From the NCBI GenBank assembly GCA_963757125.1, contig CAVWQP010000009.1, forward strand, positions 868,001-932,000: DNA of 64,000 bases, read 5' to 3'. The notes beneath the pieces are model-generated. The model ran no database searches. It was not told where the DNA came from and saw nothing but the letters and a program-made list of their open reading frames with translations. Both the position numbers and the translations under genes were made by a program. This stretch comes from CAVVSD01 sp963757125. GTDB taxonomy: Bacteria > Actinomycetota > Thermoleophilia > Solirubrobacterales > Solirubrobacteraceae. Shown in pieces: positions 42,417-51,464 of the stretch (within the stretch, counting starts at the first letter, position 1; each line of letters begins with the position of its first letter).

Positions 42417-42774
42417 AGCGGCCTCGGTTCGGCAGCACCACGAGGTCGCAGCCCAGCCGGGCGACCTCCCTGCGCACGCCCGAGACCACGGAGCCCGACA
42501 CGGCGCGGTACCGCGGCTCGGGCTCGCGCTCGCCGAGGAGCGCCCGTGCGTGGGCGAGGTCGGCCTCCGCGGCCGCGTCGAGCGTCCTGTTCCACGCGGC
42601 TCGCCGGACCGCGCGCACCGCGGAGCCGTCCGTGCGGCGGTCGTGGGGGACCGCGGCGATCACGGTGAGGCTCGCCTCGTGCTCGTCGGCGATCGCGGCC
42701 GCCTCGAGCAGCGCGCGCTCCGCGGCGGCGGAGCCGTCGACCATCACGGCGACGTGGCGGATGCTGGAGCGCAT
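42355..42774 (-). CDS. universal stress protein (UspA fold)
   Basis: A 139-residue Usp-family protein: IRHVAVMVDGSAAAERALLEAAAIA begins the fold, SLTVIAAVPHDRRTDGS follows, and the C-terminal GCDLVVLPNRGRFRNGHARRL matches the ATP-phosphate-binding loop (G-x2-G-x9-G/S-type) in altered form. Usp proteins bind ATP or other nucleotides and accumulate under stress. The ATG at 42774 is 27 bases after the stop of the exporter gene on the same strand. Near the stressosome operon, a stress role fits. Confidence 0.82.
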   Translation of the reverse strand: MRSSIRHVAVMVDGSAAAERALLEAAAIADEHEASLTVIAAVPHDRRTDGSAVRAVRRAAWNRTLDAAAEADLAHARALLGEREPEPRYRAVSGSVVSGVRREVARLGCDLVVLPNRGRFRNGHARRLRRTLAADVLPR

Positions 42775-42801
42775 GATCGGCGTGCGGCCCCCAGCATGCC
42801 A

Positions 42802-44259
42802 CTACGCGACCTGGTCGGCGTGGGTTCGCGTGGGGATCGGAGGCAGGTGCGTCGGCGGCCGCCTGCGCGGCGGCAGCAGCCACGCGAGCGCGGCGGCGAG
42901 CAGCATCGCGCCGGCGGCGACGAGGTAGGCCCCTTGGAATCCGGCCACGAGCGCGTCGGCGTCCACCGGCCCGCCGTCGGCGACATGCGACGTCCTGGAT
43001 GCCGCCACGGTCGCGAGCACCGCCAGCCCCAGTGCGCCGCCGACCATGCGGGTCGTGTTCAGGACGCCAGAGGCCACGCCGTGCTGACGCGGCCCGACGC
43101 CCGCCGTCGCGGCGCCGATGATCGGTGGGAACGCCACGCCCGCGCCGAACATCACGAGCACGCCGGGGATCGCCACGCCCATGACGTAGCCGGTGTCGGC
43201 GTCGGACATCCACAGCAGGACGAACCCCGCGACGGACAGCAGCAGCGCCGAGCTGATGACGAAACGGGCGTCGCGGTTGCCGAGCCAGCGGGTCGTCACC
43301 TGGGTGCCGAGGATGATCGCGAACGTGTGCGGCAGGAACCCCGCCCCGGCCTGCAGCGGGGTCCAGCCGAGCACCTCCTGCATGAACAGCGTCAGGAAGA
43401 ACCAGACGGCGAAGAGCCCGGTGGCGGACACGAGCGTCACCGCGTTCGCAGCGGCGAGGCCTGGCAGCCGCAGGAGGCTCAGCGGCAGCAGCGGGTCCAC
43501 GGCGCGGCGCTGGAGGGCGACGAAGGTCGCCAGCAGCACGACTGCGATGGCGATGGGCACGAGCGTCTGCGCCGAAGCCCAGCCGTGCGCCTCGGTCTGC
43601 GTGATCCCGAACACGAGCGCCCCCAGGCCGGCGGTGGCGGTGACGGCGCCGGGCACGTCCAGGCGCGGCCGGTGCTCGACGACGCGGTCGGTGAGCAGCC
43701 GCGCCGCCATCGCGAGGACGGCGAGCCCGACCGGGACGTTCACCAGCAGCACCCAGCGCCAGGACAGCAGCTCCGTGAGCGCCCCGCCGACCAGCCCGCC
43801 GGTGGCGCCTCCCGCGGCGCCGATCGCCATCCACCAGCCCATCGCCCGCGCTCGCTGCGGTCCCTCGACGAACGAGGAGAGCAGGATCGTGAGCGTCGCG
43901 GGGGACAGGACTGCGGCGCCGAGGCCCTGCACGACGCGGCCGGCCAGCAGCTGACCCGACGAGCCGGCGAGCCCGCCGACGAGGCTGCCGGCCGCGAAGA
44001 GCGCGACGCCCGCCATGAAGGCGCGCCGCTGGCCGATGACGTCGGCGAGCCTGCCGCCGAGCAGCAGGAAGCCGGCGTAGGCGATCGTGTAGCCGTTGAC
44101 GACCCACTGCAGGCCGGTCGAGCTGAGGTCCAGCGCGCTCTGGATCGAGGGGAGCGCGACGTTGACGACCGAGATGTCCAGCACGACCAGGAACTGGCCG
44201 AGCAGGAGCAGCGCGAGCAGCGCACGGCCTTCGCGCGAGAGGGGTGTCGAGTCGGGCAT
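42802..44259 (-). CDS. DHA2-family MFS multidrug transporter
   Basis: A 485-residue 14-helix MFS transporter of the DHA2 (EmrB/QacA) type. Seen: GQFLVVLDISVVNVALPSIQ in helix 1 (motif D1), GLQWVVNGYTIAYAGFLLLGGRLADVIGQRR in helix 2-loop (motif A, RLADVIGQRR), and GPQRARAMGWWMAIGAAGGATGGLVGG as motif C. It exports hydrophobic drugs by proton exchange. The start is taken as the ATG at 44259; the upstream in-frame stretch reads as shadow of the divergent Dabb gene. The C-terminus is basic and proline-rich. Confidence 0.9.
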   Translation of the reverse strand: MPDSTPLSREGRALLALLLLGQFLVVLDISVVNVALPSIQSALDLSSTGLQWVVNGYTIAYAGFLLLGGRLADVIGQRRAFMAGVALFAAGSLVGGLAGSSGQLLAGRVVQGLGAAVLSPATLTILLSSFVEGPQRARAMGWWMAIGAAGGATGGLVGGALTELLSWRWVLLVNVPVGLAVLAMAARLLTDRVVEHRPRLDVPGAVTATAGLGALVFGITQTEAHGWASAQTLVPIAIAVVLLATFVALQRRAVDPLLPLSLLRLPGLAAANAVTLVSATGLFAVWFFLTLFMQEVLGWTPLQAGAGFLPHTFAIILGTQVTTRWLGNRDARFVISSALLLSVAGFVLLWMSDADTGYVMGVAIPGVLVMFGAGVAFPPIIGAATAGVGPRQHGVASGVLNTTRMVGGALGLAVLATVAASRTSHVADGGPVDADALVAGFQGAYLVAAGAMLLAAALAWLLPPRRRPPTHLPPIPTRTHADQVA

Positions 44260-44268
44260 GGCTGGATC

Positions 44269-44274
44269 TAGACT
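44269..44274 (+). promoter_or_regulatory. candidate -10 box of leaderless promoter (Dabb gene)
   Basis: TAGACT ends 7 bases before the ATG at 44282, in the 22-base gap between divergent genes, so no room is left for a normal leader. Confidence 0.45.
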
Positions 44275-44281
44275 GGCACGG

Positions 44282-44593
44282 ATGTCCACGCTGACCGGCC
44301 CGCGCATCAGGCACACCGTCGCCTTCGCGCTCAGCCATCCCACAGGCTCCGCGGAGGAGACGTCGTTCCTCGCCGCGGCGGCCGAACTGGAGGGCATCGA
44401 CGGCGTCGAGGCCTTCGAGATCCTGCGCGAGGTGTCGCCGAAGAACGGGTTCGCGTTCGGCATCTCGATGGAGTTCGCCGACCAGGCCGCCTACACGGGC
44501 TACAACGAGCATCCGACGCACGTCGCGTTCGTCGAGAGCCGCTGGATCCCCGAGGTCTCGGACTTCCTCGAGATCGACTACGCCCTCCGCTAG
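44282..44593 (+). CDS. Dabb family (stress-responsive A/B barrel) protein
   Basis: A 103-residue dimeric alpha-beta barrel protein: RIRHTVAFALSHPTGSAEETSFL at the start, KNGFAFGISMEFADQAAYTGYNEHPTHVAFVESRW (residues about 54-88) and a C-terminal IDYALR. The HPxHVxFVxxxW pattern is typical of the family. Members are small enzymes or stress proteins without a common reaction. It lies 22 bases from the divergent DHA2 gene and 10 bases before the DUF1254 gene. Confidence 0.8.
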   Translation: MSTLTGPRIRHTVAFALSHPTGSAEETSFLAAAAELEGIDGVEAFEILREVSPKNGFAFGISMEFADQAAYTGYNEHPTHVAFVESRWIPEVSDFLEIDYALR

Positions 44594-44596
44594 CGT
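44591..44596 (+). promoter_or_regulatory. candidate -10 box of leaderless promoter (DUF1254 gene)
   Basis: TAGCGT ends 7 bases before the ATG at 44604 and overlaps the stop codon of the Dabb gene. Confidence 0.4.
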
Positions 44597-44603
44597 CCGG
44601 CCG

Positions 44604-45930
44604 ATGAGCCACGACGATCTCGTCGCGCTGACGGCGCGCGCCTACGTCTACGGGTTCCCGCTGGTGTTCGATCTCGAGGAGGTCGAACGGTTCAGCAAGT
44701 CCGGGATGGGCGCGCTCCCGGCGGCACCGTTCAACCAGTTCTCCCACGCGACGGATCTCGCCGGCCCAGACGACACGTTCGTGTCGATCAACAACGACAC
44801 CGTCTATTCGATCGCCCAGCTCGACGTCAGCGGTGGGCCGGTGCGGCTGCGCGTCCCTGACACCGGCGGCCGCTACTACGTGCTGCAGTTCGTCGACGCT
44901 TGGACGAACAACTTCGCGTACGTGGGGCATCGGGCCACGGGCACCGGGGTGGGCACCTACCTCCTCGTCGCTCCTGACGCGGATGCGGAGGCCGCAGCCT
45001 GGCGAGACGCTGATCCGGCTTCCGACGGACATCGCGACGATCGTCGGGCGCTGGGCTGTGGACGGCGAGGACGACCTGCCCGCGGTGCGCGCGCTGCAGG
45101 CCGAGCTCACGCTGAAGGCGACCGGGCCCGGGGCCGGACTGCCGCAGCCGGACCCAGGTGTCCCCGACGACCTTGCGTGGTTCGAGAGGCTGCGGGTCTG
45201 GATGCAGGCGTTCCCGCCTGCCGAGCGCGATCTCGCGGTCCAGCAGGAGTTCGCGCCGCTCGGCCTGCTCGACGCCGAGTCCCCTTACGTCGACGCTGAC
45301 CCCGAGCTGGCGGGCGTCCTACGCGAGGGGCTGCAGGCGGGGAGGAATAGCCTCGAGGACGCGCTCACGCACGGCGCCAGCCCGGAGGTCAACGGCTGGA
45401 AGCTCACGTACCACGTCTTCGACTACAACCTCGACTTCTTCGAGGTCGGCGCGCTCGATGACCCGGAGTGGAAGCTGGGTGAGGGGGAGGCCCGCTACGT
45501 CGAACGCGCGGCGGGTGCGCGTGCCGGCCTCTGGGGGAACCACGGCTACGAGGCGGCCTACGCCATGACGTGGGACGACGGCGACGGCGCCCAGCTCGAC
45601 GGCAGGCAGAGCTACCGGCTGCATTTCACGGCGACGCCGCCCGTCGGGGCGTTCTGGTCGGTCACGATGTACGACCTCCCGGAGTTCTTCCTCGTCGCCA
45701 ACCCGATCGACCGGTACTCGATCGGGGACCGCACGCCGGGGCTGGTCCACGCGGACGACGGATCGTTGACGATCGTGCTCCAGCTGGACGAGCCGACCGA
45801 CCCCACGGATCGCGCGAACTGGCTCCCGACGCCGCCCGGGCCGTTCCGTCCGATCCTCCGCATGTACGAGCCCGAGGACGCCGTCTTCGACGGCTCGTAC
45901 GAGCTGCCGCCGATCACGCGCGACGCGTAG
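44604..45930 (+). pseudogene. DUF1254/DUF1214 domain protein, frameshifted
   Basis: A DUF1254 protein (about 440 residues if intact). The first frame from the ATG at 44604 covers ARAYVYGFPLVFDLEEVERF, TVYSIAQLDVSGGPVRLRVP and GTYLLVAPDADAEAA. The second frame continues directly with PGETLIRLPTDIATIVGRW and runs through the DUF1214 part (FWSVTMYDLPEFFLVANP) to the stop at 45930. One extra base at about 44997 explains the break. Such proteins are often in lipid- or alkane-related clusters, but no activity is certain. No signal peptide is seen here, whereas many relatives are exported. Confidence 0.82.
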
Positions 45931-46176
45931 CGCGACGAAAAAGGGCGCTGTTTGCGGCATCTGCCACGAGGCAGGGTTGACCGGCCCTCGGCGGCGGACG
46001 TACGTTGATCTCAAGACGCGGTACCGAGCCGCAGAGAGCGAGGCCAGGGGATGTGAGGCCCGCCGCTCAGAAGCCGGGACGACGCGAACCGCTTGCGGAG
46101 CGCGAAAGACCGGTGAAGAGCACCCCAGAGTGGCTCGGGGCCGCGTCTCACTTGTTCTCCGGCGAGAATCGCCTCC
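45931..46176. other. 246-base intergenic region with possible promoter
   Basis: The longest clearly gene-free stretch. TTGACC (45977-45982), 18 bases, TACGTT (46001-46006) fit a -35/-10 pair directed at the LtrA gene, giving a leader of about 165 bases. A weak CTGCC-ACGA-GGCAG hairpin precedes it. I recognise no RNA gene or riboswitch. Confidence 0.3.
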
Positions 46177-47418
46177 ATGCCGACCCTCGCCGACGTCCGC
46201 CGCCATGGCCGGCGCCGCTTCAGCGGACGTGACCCCAAGGAGCACCACCGGACCGCGACTCCGCTGGAGCTGCTCTACGACCTGACGCTCGTCGTCGCCT
46301 TCGGGACGGCGTCCGACGAGCTCGCCCACTTCGTCGCCGACGACCACGTGGCCGCCGGCGTCGGCGGGTTCGTGCTCGCCGCGTTCGCCGTCAGCTGGGC
46401 GTGGGTGAACTACTCGTGGTTCGCGTCGGCCTACGACACCGACGACTGGGTCTTCCGCCTCGCGACGATGGTGCAGATGGTCGGCGTGATCATCCTCTCG
46501 CTCGGCCTGCCGCAGGCGTTCGAGTCGCTCGACCACGGCGAGGATCTCGCGATCGGCGTCATGGTCGCCGGGTACGTCGTCATGCGCGTGCCGCTCGTGT
46601 TCCTCTGGTGGCAGGTCTCGCGCCACGACCCCGAGCACGCGCCCGCGGCGCGCTCCTACATGGCCTCGGTCGGCACCGCGCAGGTCGGCTGGGTGCTCCT
46701 GGCCGTCCTCTCGCCCCCGGTGGCCGTGACGCTGGTCCTCTTCGCCGTGCTCGTCGCGTACGAGATGGCCGGCCCCTTCGTGGCCGAGCACAAGTCGCAG
46801 ACGCCGTGGCACGCCCATCACATCGCCGAGCGCTACGGCCTGCTCGTGATCATCACCCTCGGCGAGGTCATCATCGGCACCGTCGCGTCGATCAACGCCG
46901 TCGTGCACGGGGAGGCGGGCTGGACGGTCGACGCCGCGCTGCTCGCGCTCGCCGGCGTCGGTCTCGCGTTCGGCTCGTGGTGGGCGTACTTCACCGTGCC
47001 GTGGGCCGAGCCGCTCGCCCGACACCGCGAGCGCGCCTTCACCTTCGGCTACGGGCACCTGTTCATCTTCGCCTCGATCGCCGCCATGGGCGGTGGTCTG
47101 CACGTCGCCGCCTACGCGCTGGAGGGCGAGGCGGAGATCGGGCCGGTCGCGGTCGTGCTCAGCGTCGCGATCCCGTTCGCCGTGTTCGGCGTCGCCTACT
47201 ACATCCTGTACTCGGTGCTCATGCGGGCCCACGACCCGTTCCACGTCGCGCTGATCGCGGCGACGACGGCGCTGCTTGCACTCTCGGTCGTGCTCGCCGC
47301 GGCCGGGGTGAGCGTGGCGGTCTGCCTCGTCGTGCTGGCCCTGGCGCCCGCGGTGACGGTCATCGGCTACGAGACCCTCGGGCACCGCCACATGGCCGAG
47401 GTGGTGGACCGCCTCTAG
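46177..47418 (+). CDS. low temperature requirement protein A (LtrA) family membrane protein
   Basis: A 413-residue polytopic membrane protein of the LtrA family with about eleven or twelve helices. Seen markers: ATPLELLYDLTLVVAFGTASDELAHF near the N-terminus (typical of LtrA), WAWVNYSWFASAYDTDDWVFRL, HHIAERYGLLVIITLGEVIIGT and FGYGHLFIFASIAAMG. In Listeria LtrA was needed for growth at low temperature; the transport or enzymatic activity is not known. The gene converges on the P-type ATPase, with stops overlapping by four bases. Confidence 0.88.
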   Translation: MPTLADVRRHGRRRFSGRDPKEHHRTATPLELLYDLTLVVAFGTASDELAHFVADDHVAAGVGGFVLAAFAVSWAWVNYSWFASAYDTDDWVFRLATMVQMVGVIILSLGLPQAFESLDHGEDLAIGVMVAGYVVMRVPLVFLWWQVSRHDPEHAPAARSYMASVGTAQVGWVLLAVLSPPVAVTLVLFAVLVAYEMAGPFVAEHKSQTPWHAHHIAERYGLLVIITLGEVIIGTVASINAVVHGEAGWTVDAALLALAGVGLAFGSWWAYFTVPWAEPLARHRERAFTFGYGHLFIFASIAAMGGGLHVAAYALEGEAEIGPVAVVLSVAIPFAVFGVAYYILYSVLMRAHDPFHVALIAATTALLALSVVLAAAGVSVAVCLVVLALAPAVTVIGYETLGHRHMAEVVDRL

Positions 47419-49808
47419 GCGGCCTGCGCGGCACGCGCGTCGAGCACGCGCACGCCCCGGAGCGCGATCACGAGCAGGACGATCGTGACCGCCGCGCCGA
47501 TCGCCCACGAGGCGACCATCGCCCCCGTCGGCTTCGCGAGGTCGAAGAAGTCGCGCCCGATCGGGAGCGCCGCGACGATCACGAAGCCCAGCGCCATGAG
47601 CCCGCACAGTCCCGCCACCATCAGGCGCCTGGGGCCGGGTTCGTCCTCCAGCGCCATCACGACGGCCAGCCCCGCGGTCACGACGGTCGCCGCGGTCACC
47701 GTCCGCGCTTCGGTGAGCGACGTGTCGAACGCGTGGCGGGCGACGAGGTACGCCGTGAGGATCCCGATGCCGGTCGCGAGCCCCGCGGGCAGCGAGAACC
47801 GGGCGATCGCCTTGAGGAAGCCCTCCGGTCGCCACGGCCCGGTCGACGGCGTGAGCGCGAGGAAGAACGCCGGGATGCCGATCGTGAGCGAGGACGTGAG
47901 CGTGAACTGCCGCGGCAGCAGCGGGAAGACGCCGGTCGTCAGGGCGATCGTCACGAGCAGGAACGCGGTGAACAGCGCCTTCGTGACGAACAGCCGCGCG
48001 ACGCGCTGGATGTTGCGCAGGATCTGGCGGCCCTCGTGGACCATCCGCGGGACCTCGCCGAACTCGCCGGAGACGAGCACGAGGTCGGCGACCGCGCGGG
48101 CCATCTGCGTGCCGCTGCCCTGGGCGATCGCCAGGCGCGCCTGCTTGAGCGCGGGGACGTCGTTGACGCCGTCGCCGAGCATCCCCACGTAGTCCCCCGA
48201 CTCGGCGAGGACCCGCACGACCCGCGCCTTGTCCTCGGGCGAGATCCGGCCGATCGCCGGCGCGGCGCGGACGGCCTCGAGCAGCGCCTCGTCGCCGTCG
48301 GGGAGCGCGCCGCCGTCGAGCGCCGCGGACTCCGCGGGGATGCCCGCGTCGCGGGCGATCGCGCCGACGGTGGCCGGGCTGTCGCCCGAGACGACCTTCA
48401 GCCCGACCTCCTCCGCGGCGAAGAAGGCGACCGTCTCGCCCGCGTTCGCGCGCAGGCGCTCCGCGAGGACGACGACGCCGAGCGGGCGCAGCGGCTGCGG
48501 CAGCGGCGCGTCGGGCGCGGCGGGCGGGAGCGGTGCATCGGCCGCCGCGAGCGCCAGCACGCGCCGGCCGGTGGACGCCTCCTCCGTGGCCCGGCTGCGC
48601 AGCGGGGAGTCGCCATCGGCGGCGAGCAGCGCCTCGGGCGCGCCGAGGATCAGTCGCTCGCCGTCGAGCTCGAGGGCGCTCCAGCGCCGCCGCGAGGAGA
48701 ACGGCACCTGCGCGGAGGGCTCGACGGCGGCGTCGTCGCCCGCCAGCCCCGCTTCGTGGACCGCTTCCAGCGTCGCGTTGCGCGACGGCGAGCTGGCGGC
48801 GAACACGCCGAGCGACCGGGCGAGCGCGTCGTGGTCGACGTCGCCGGCGGGCACGAGCTCGACGACGCGCAGCGAGGCCTCCGTCAGCGTCCCCGTCTTG
48901 TCCGTGCACAGCACCGAGACCGACGCGAGCGACTCGATCGCGTTGAGCTGCTGCGCGAGGACGCCGCGGCGCGCCATCTTCGCCGCCGACACCGCCGCGG
49001 TGAGCGACACGAGCAGGATGAGGCCCTCGGGCACGATGTTCACGATCGCCGCGGTCAGCGTCTCGACCGCCTGGGCCTGGCTGACGTCGCGGATCGCGAG
49101 CGAGATCGCCAGCGCGACGCCGAGCGGCACCATCACCGAGACGAGGATGATGAGCAGCCGGTCCATCGCCTTCTCGAGCGGCGAGCGGGGATGGCGGAAG
49201 GCCTTGGCGGTGGCCGCCAGGCGGGCGGCGCGGCTGTCCGCGCCCACGGCGGTCGCCTCGTAGGTCCCGGCCCCCTCGACGGCGAAGGAGCCGGAGAGGA
49301 CGGGGTCGCCGACGCCGCGGACGACCGGCTCGGACTCGCCGGTCAGGTTCGACTCGTCCAGCGCCAGCCCGTCGACCTGCAGGAGCGTCCCGTCGGCGAC
49401 GATCTGGTCGCCGCTCTGCGCGCGCACGACGTCGCCGGTGACGACCTCCTCGATCGGGATCTCCCGGCGCCGCGCGTCGCGGATGACGGTCACCGTCGGC
49501 GCGACGAGCGCGGCCAGCTTGTCCAGCGCACGCTTGGCGCGCACCTCCTGGAACGTGCCGATCGACGTGTTCGCGACGAGGATCCCGAGGAAGAGCGCGT
49601 CCTTGGGATTGCCGAACGCGATGGTCATCGCCCCGAAGATCGCGAGGATCAGGTTGAAGATCGTGAACGTGTTCGCGATCGCGATCGAGCGGTACGACCG
49701 GCTCGCCCCCTGCTCGTGCGGGGTCGTGCGCTCGGCGAGGCGCTTGGCGGCCTCCGCCTCGGTCAGGCCGGTCGTCGTCGTCTCGGCGGCGTCGCCGGTC
49801 ACCGTCAT
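47415..49808 (-). CDS. ctpE: cation-transporting P-type ATPase (CtpE-like)
   Basis: A 797-residue P-type ATPase. The actuator loop contains LTGESEPVVRG, the phosphorylation site VLCTDKTGTLTE and the hinge MLGDGVNDVPALKQA. The M4 ion-site motif is NIVPEGLILLVSLTAAVS, which fits the CtpE branch of mycobacterial-type calcium/cation pumps more than Cu/Cd pumps; no N-terminal heavy-metal domain is present. The ten-helix layout is complete. Ion specificity (Ca or another divalent) is by family analogy. The gene is convergent with LtrA and its start is at the ATG at 49808. Confidence 0.88.
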   Translation of the reverse strand: MTVTGDAAETTTTGLTEAEAAKRLAERTTPHEQGASRSYRSIAIANTFTIFNLILAIFGAMTIAFGNPKDALFLGILVANTSIGTFQEVRAKRALDKLAALVAPTVTVIRDARRREIPIEEVVTGDVVRAQSGDQIVADGTLLQVDGLALDESNLTGESEPVVRGVGDPVLSGSFAVEGAGTYEATAVGADSRAARLAATAKAFRHPRSPLEKAMDRLLIILVSVMVPLGVALAISLAIRDVSQAQAVETLTAAIVNIVPEGLILLVSLTAAVSAAKMARRGVLAQQLNAIESLASVSVLCTDKTGTLTEASLRVVELVPAGDVDHDALARSLGVFAASSPSRNATLEAVHEAGLAGDDAAVEPSAQVPFSSRRRWSALELDGERLILGAPEALLAADGDSPLRSRATEEASTGRRVLALAAADAPLPPAAPDAPLPQPLRPLGVVVLAERLRANAGETVAFFAAEEVGLKVVSGDSPATVGAIARDAGIPAESAALDGGALPDGDEALLEAVRAAPAIGRISPEDKARVVRVLAESGDYVGMLGDGVNDVPALKQARLAIAQGSGTQMARAVADLVLVSGEFGEVPRMVHEGRQILRNIQRVARLFVTKALFTAFLLVTIALTTGVFPLLPRQFTLTSSLTIGIPAFFLALTPSTGPWRPEGFLKAIARFSLPAGLATGIGILTAYLVARHAFDTSLTEARTVTAATVVTAGLAVVMALEDEPGPRRLMVAGLCGLMALGFVIVAALPIGRDFFDLAKPTGAMVASWAIGAAVTIVLLVIALRGVRVLDARAAQAA

Positions 49809-49846
49809 CGACGGATCATGACGGGTCGCCGCGGGGGCTCACCGCG

Positions 49847-50252
49847 TCAGCCGGACTGCTGCAGGCGCGCCTCCGGCCGCGTCGGCTGGAACAGCTCGAC
49901 CGGGTTGCCGGACGGATCCTCGACGACGACCTGCCTGCCGCCGACCCCGTCGACGACGTCCGTGCGGAAGGCGACGCCGGCCGCGCGCAGCGTCTCGGCG
50001 GTGGCGTCGACGTCCTCCACCTCGAGCGCCGAACCGGTTCCACCCGCCGGGCTCCGGCACCGCGCCCGGCCGGATCTGGCCGCCGCCCGGCCCGCGGTTC
50101 GGCGCGCTGAGCAGGAGCCGCAGATCGCCGCGTTCGAGCATCGCGAAGGGCGGTGCGGGGTGCATGACCTCGGTGAAGCCGAGGTGCCCGGTGTAGAAGC
50201 CGATGGCCGCGTCGACGTCGTCGACGATGTACCGCACGCTCACGGTCGGCAT
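49847..50252 (-). pseudogene. VOC family protein, frameshifted
   Basis: A small VOC protein (about 134 residues if intact). The first frame from the ATG at 50252 holds VRYIVDDVDAAIGFYTGHLGF, LRLLLSAPNRGPGGG and GGWNRF; the second frame continues with ALEVEDVDATAETLRAAGVAF and VEDPSGNPVELFQP before the stop at 49847. Dropping one C from the CC at 50029-50030 (an extra G on the coding strand: TTCGGCGCTC to TTCGCGCTC) gives one frame. Glyoxalase-fold proteins of this kind have varied functions. The gene is divergent from the MetE-like gene across 60 bases. Confidence 0.75.
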
Positions 50253-50300
50253 GCCTGTCTCCCTCCGGTGTCGTTGTGCGGAATGCTGCCCGCAGACCGA

Positions 50301-50306
50301 TACGAT
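50301..50306 (+). promoter_or_regulatory. candidate -10 box of leaderless promoter (MetE-like gene)
   Basis: TACGAT fits TANNNT well and ends 6 bases before the ATG at 50313, which has no Shine-Dalgarno. Confidence 0.45.
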
Positions 50307-50312
50307 CGCGCC

Positions 50313-51464
50313 ATGAACCGGAGCACGACACGGACGCTGGCGACCCATGTTGGCAGCCTGCCCAGGCCTCGCGACCTGCTCGCGACGCTCCTGGAGAAGG
50401 AGGAGGGCCGGGCGGTCGACGAGGAGGCGCTCGACGCCCGCGTCCAGGAGGCCGTGACCGAGGTCGTCGGGCTGCAGCGCGACCGGGGGATCGACGTCGT
50501 CAACGACGGCGAGGTCGGCAAGACGAGCTTCCTCGCCTACGTCAACGATCGCCTCGGCGGCTTCGAGCCCATCACCGGCAGCGCCCGCAACCCGTGGGGC
50601 GAGTCCCGCGAGGCGCGCGACTTCCCCGAGTTCTACGAGGCCGCCGCCGGCAGCGGCGCCGCCGTCGCGCTCCACATGCGGGCCGTCGGGGCGGTCACCT
50701 ACACGGGCCACGACGCGATCGCCCGCGACATCGCCCACCTCAAGCAGGCGACGGAGGACGGCGCCGACACGGAGGTCTTCATGTCGGCTATCTCGCCGAC
50801 GAACGTCGAAGGCTGGCAGGAGAACGCCTTCTACGACACCGACGAGGAGTTCCTCTACGCGATCGGCGAGGCGATGCGCGAGGAGTACCTGGCCATCATC
50901 GATGCCGGCCTCCTGCTGCAGATCGATGACCCCGGGCTGCTCACGACCTACGCGATGCGGGCCGACTGGACCGTCGAGGACACGCGCGCGTGGGCGCGCA
51001 CACGGGTGGAGGCGCTCAACCACGCGCTCCGGGGGATCCCCGCCGACCGCGTGCGCTTCCACACCTGCTACTCGATCAACATGGGCCCGCGCGTCCACGA
51101 CATGGAGCTGCGCGACATCGTCGACCTCATGCTCGAGATCGACGCCGGCGCGTACTCGTTCGAGGCCGCCAACCCGCGCCACGAGCACGAGTGGCGGGTG
51201 TGGGAGGACGCGGGGCTGCCCGACGACAAGTTCATCATCCCCGGCGTCGTCACGAACTCGAGCGTCATGGTCGAGCACCCCGACACCGTGGCCGAACGGC
51301 TCGTCCGGTTCGCGAGCGCCGTGGGCCGCGAGCGCGTGATGGCAGGTGCGGACTGCGGCTTCGCGTCCTTCGCGATCACCGACGAGCTCGACCGGCGCAT
51401 CGTGTGGGCGAAGCTCGAGGCGCTGGGGGAGGGCGCCCGCCGCGCGAGCGCGCAGCTCTGGTGA
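50313..51464 (+). CDS. cobalamin-independent methionine synthase C-terminal-like protein
   Basis: A 383-residue protein equal to the catalytic (C-terminal) barrel of MetE. It begins TRTLATHVGSLPRPRDLLATL, and zinc-ligand candidates appear in order: His and Cys in RVRFHTCYSINMG, Glu in AYSFEAANPRH and Cys in MAGADCGFASFA. The N-terminal barrel that binds polyglutamyl folate in full MetE is lacking, so the methyl or alkyl donor is likely different; relatives include epoxyalkane:CoM transferases and short-chain methyltransferases. It abuts the NAD kinase gene tail to tail with no gap. Confidence 0.83.
   Translation: MNRSTTRTLATHVGSLPRPRDLLATLLEKEEGRAVDEEALDARVQEAVTEVVGLQRDRGIDVVNDGEVGKTSFLAYVNDRLGGFEPITGSARNPWGESREARDFPEFYEAAAGSGAAVALHMRAVGAVTYTGHDAIARDIAHLKQATEDGADTEVFMSAISPTNVEGWQENAFYDTDEEFLYAIGEAMREEYLAIIDAGLLLQIDDPGLLTTYAMRADWTVEDTRAWARTRVEALNHALRGIPADRVRFHTCYSINMGPRVHDMELRDIVDLMLEIDAGAYSFEAANPRHEHEWRVWEDAGLPDDKFIIPGVVTNSSVMVEHPDTVAERLVRFASAVGRERVMAGADCGFASFAITDELDRRIVWAKLEALGEGARRASAQLW

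Noticed and set aside
45961..45974. Rho-independent terminator after the DUF1254 gene
   Set aside because: CTGCC-ACGA-GGCAG has only a 5-base stem and no T-tract.
46401..51464. Very long open frames (over 1000 codons) overlapping several genes, here and at 5265-9149 and 55764-60002
   Set aside because: They are arginine/proline/alanine-rich shadow frames caused by high GC content; the real genes inside them carry full family motifs in other frames or on the other strand.
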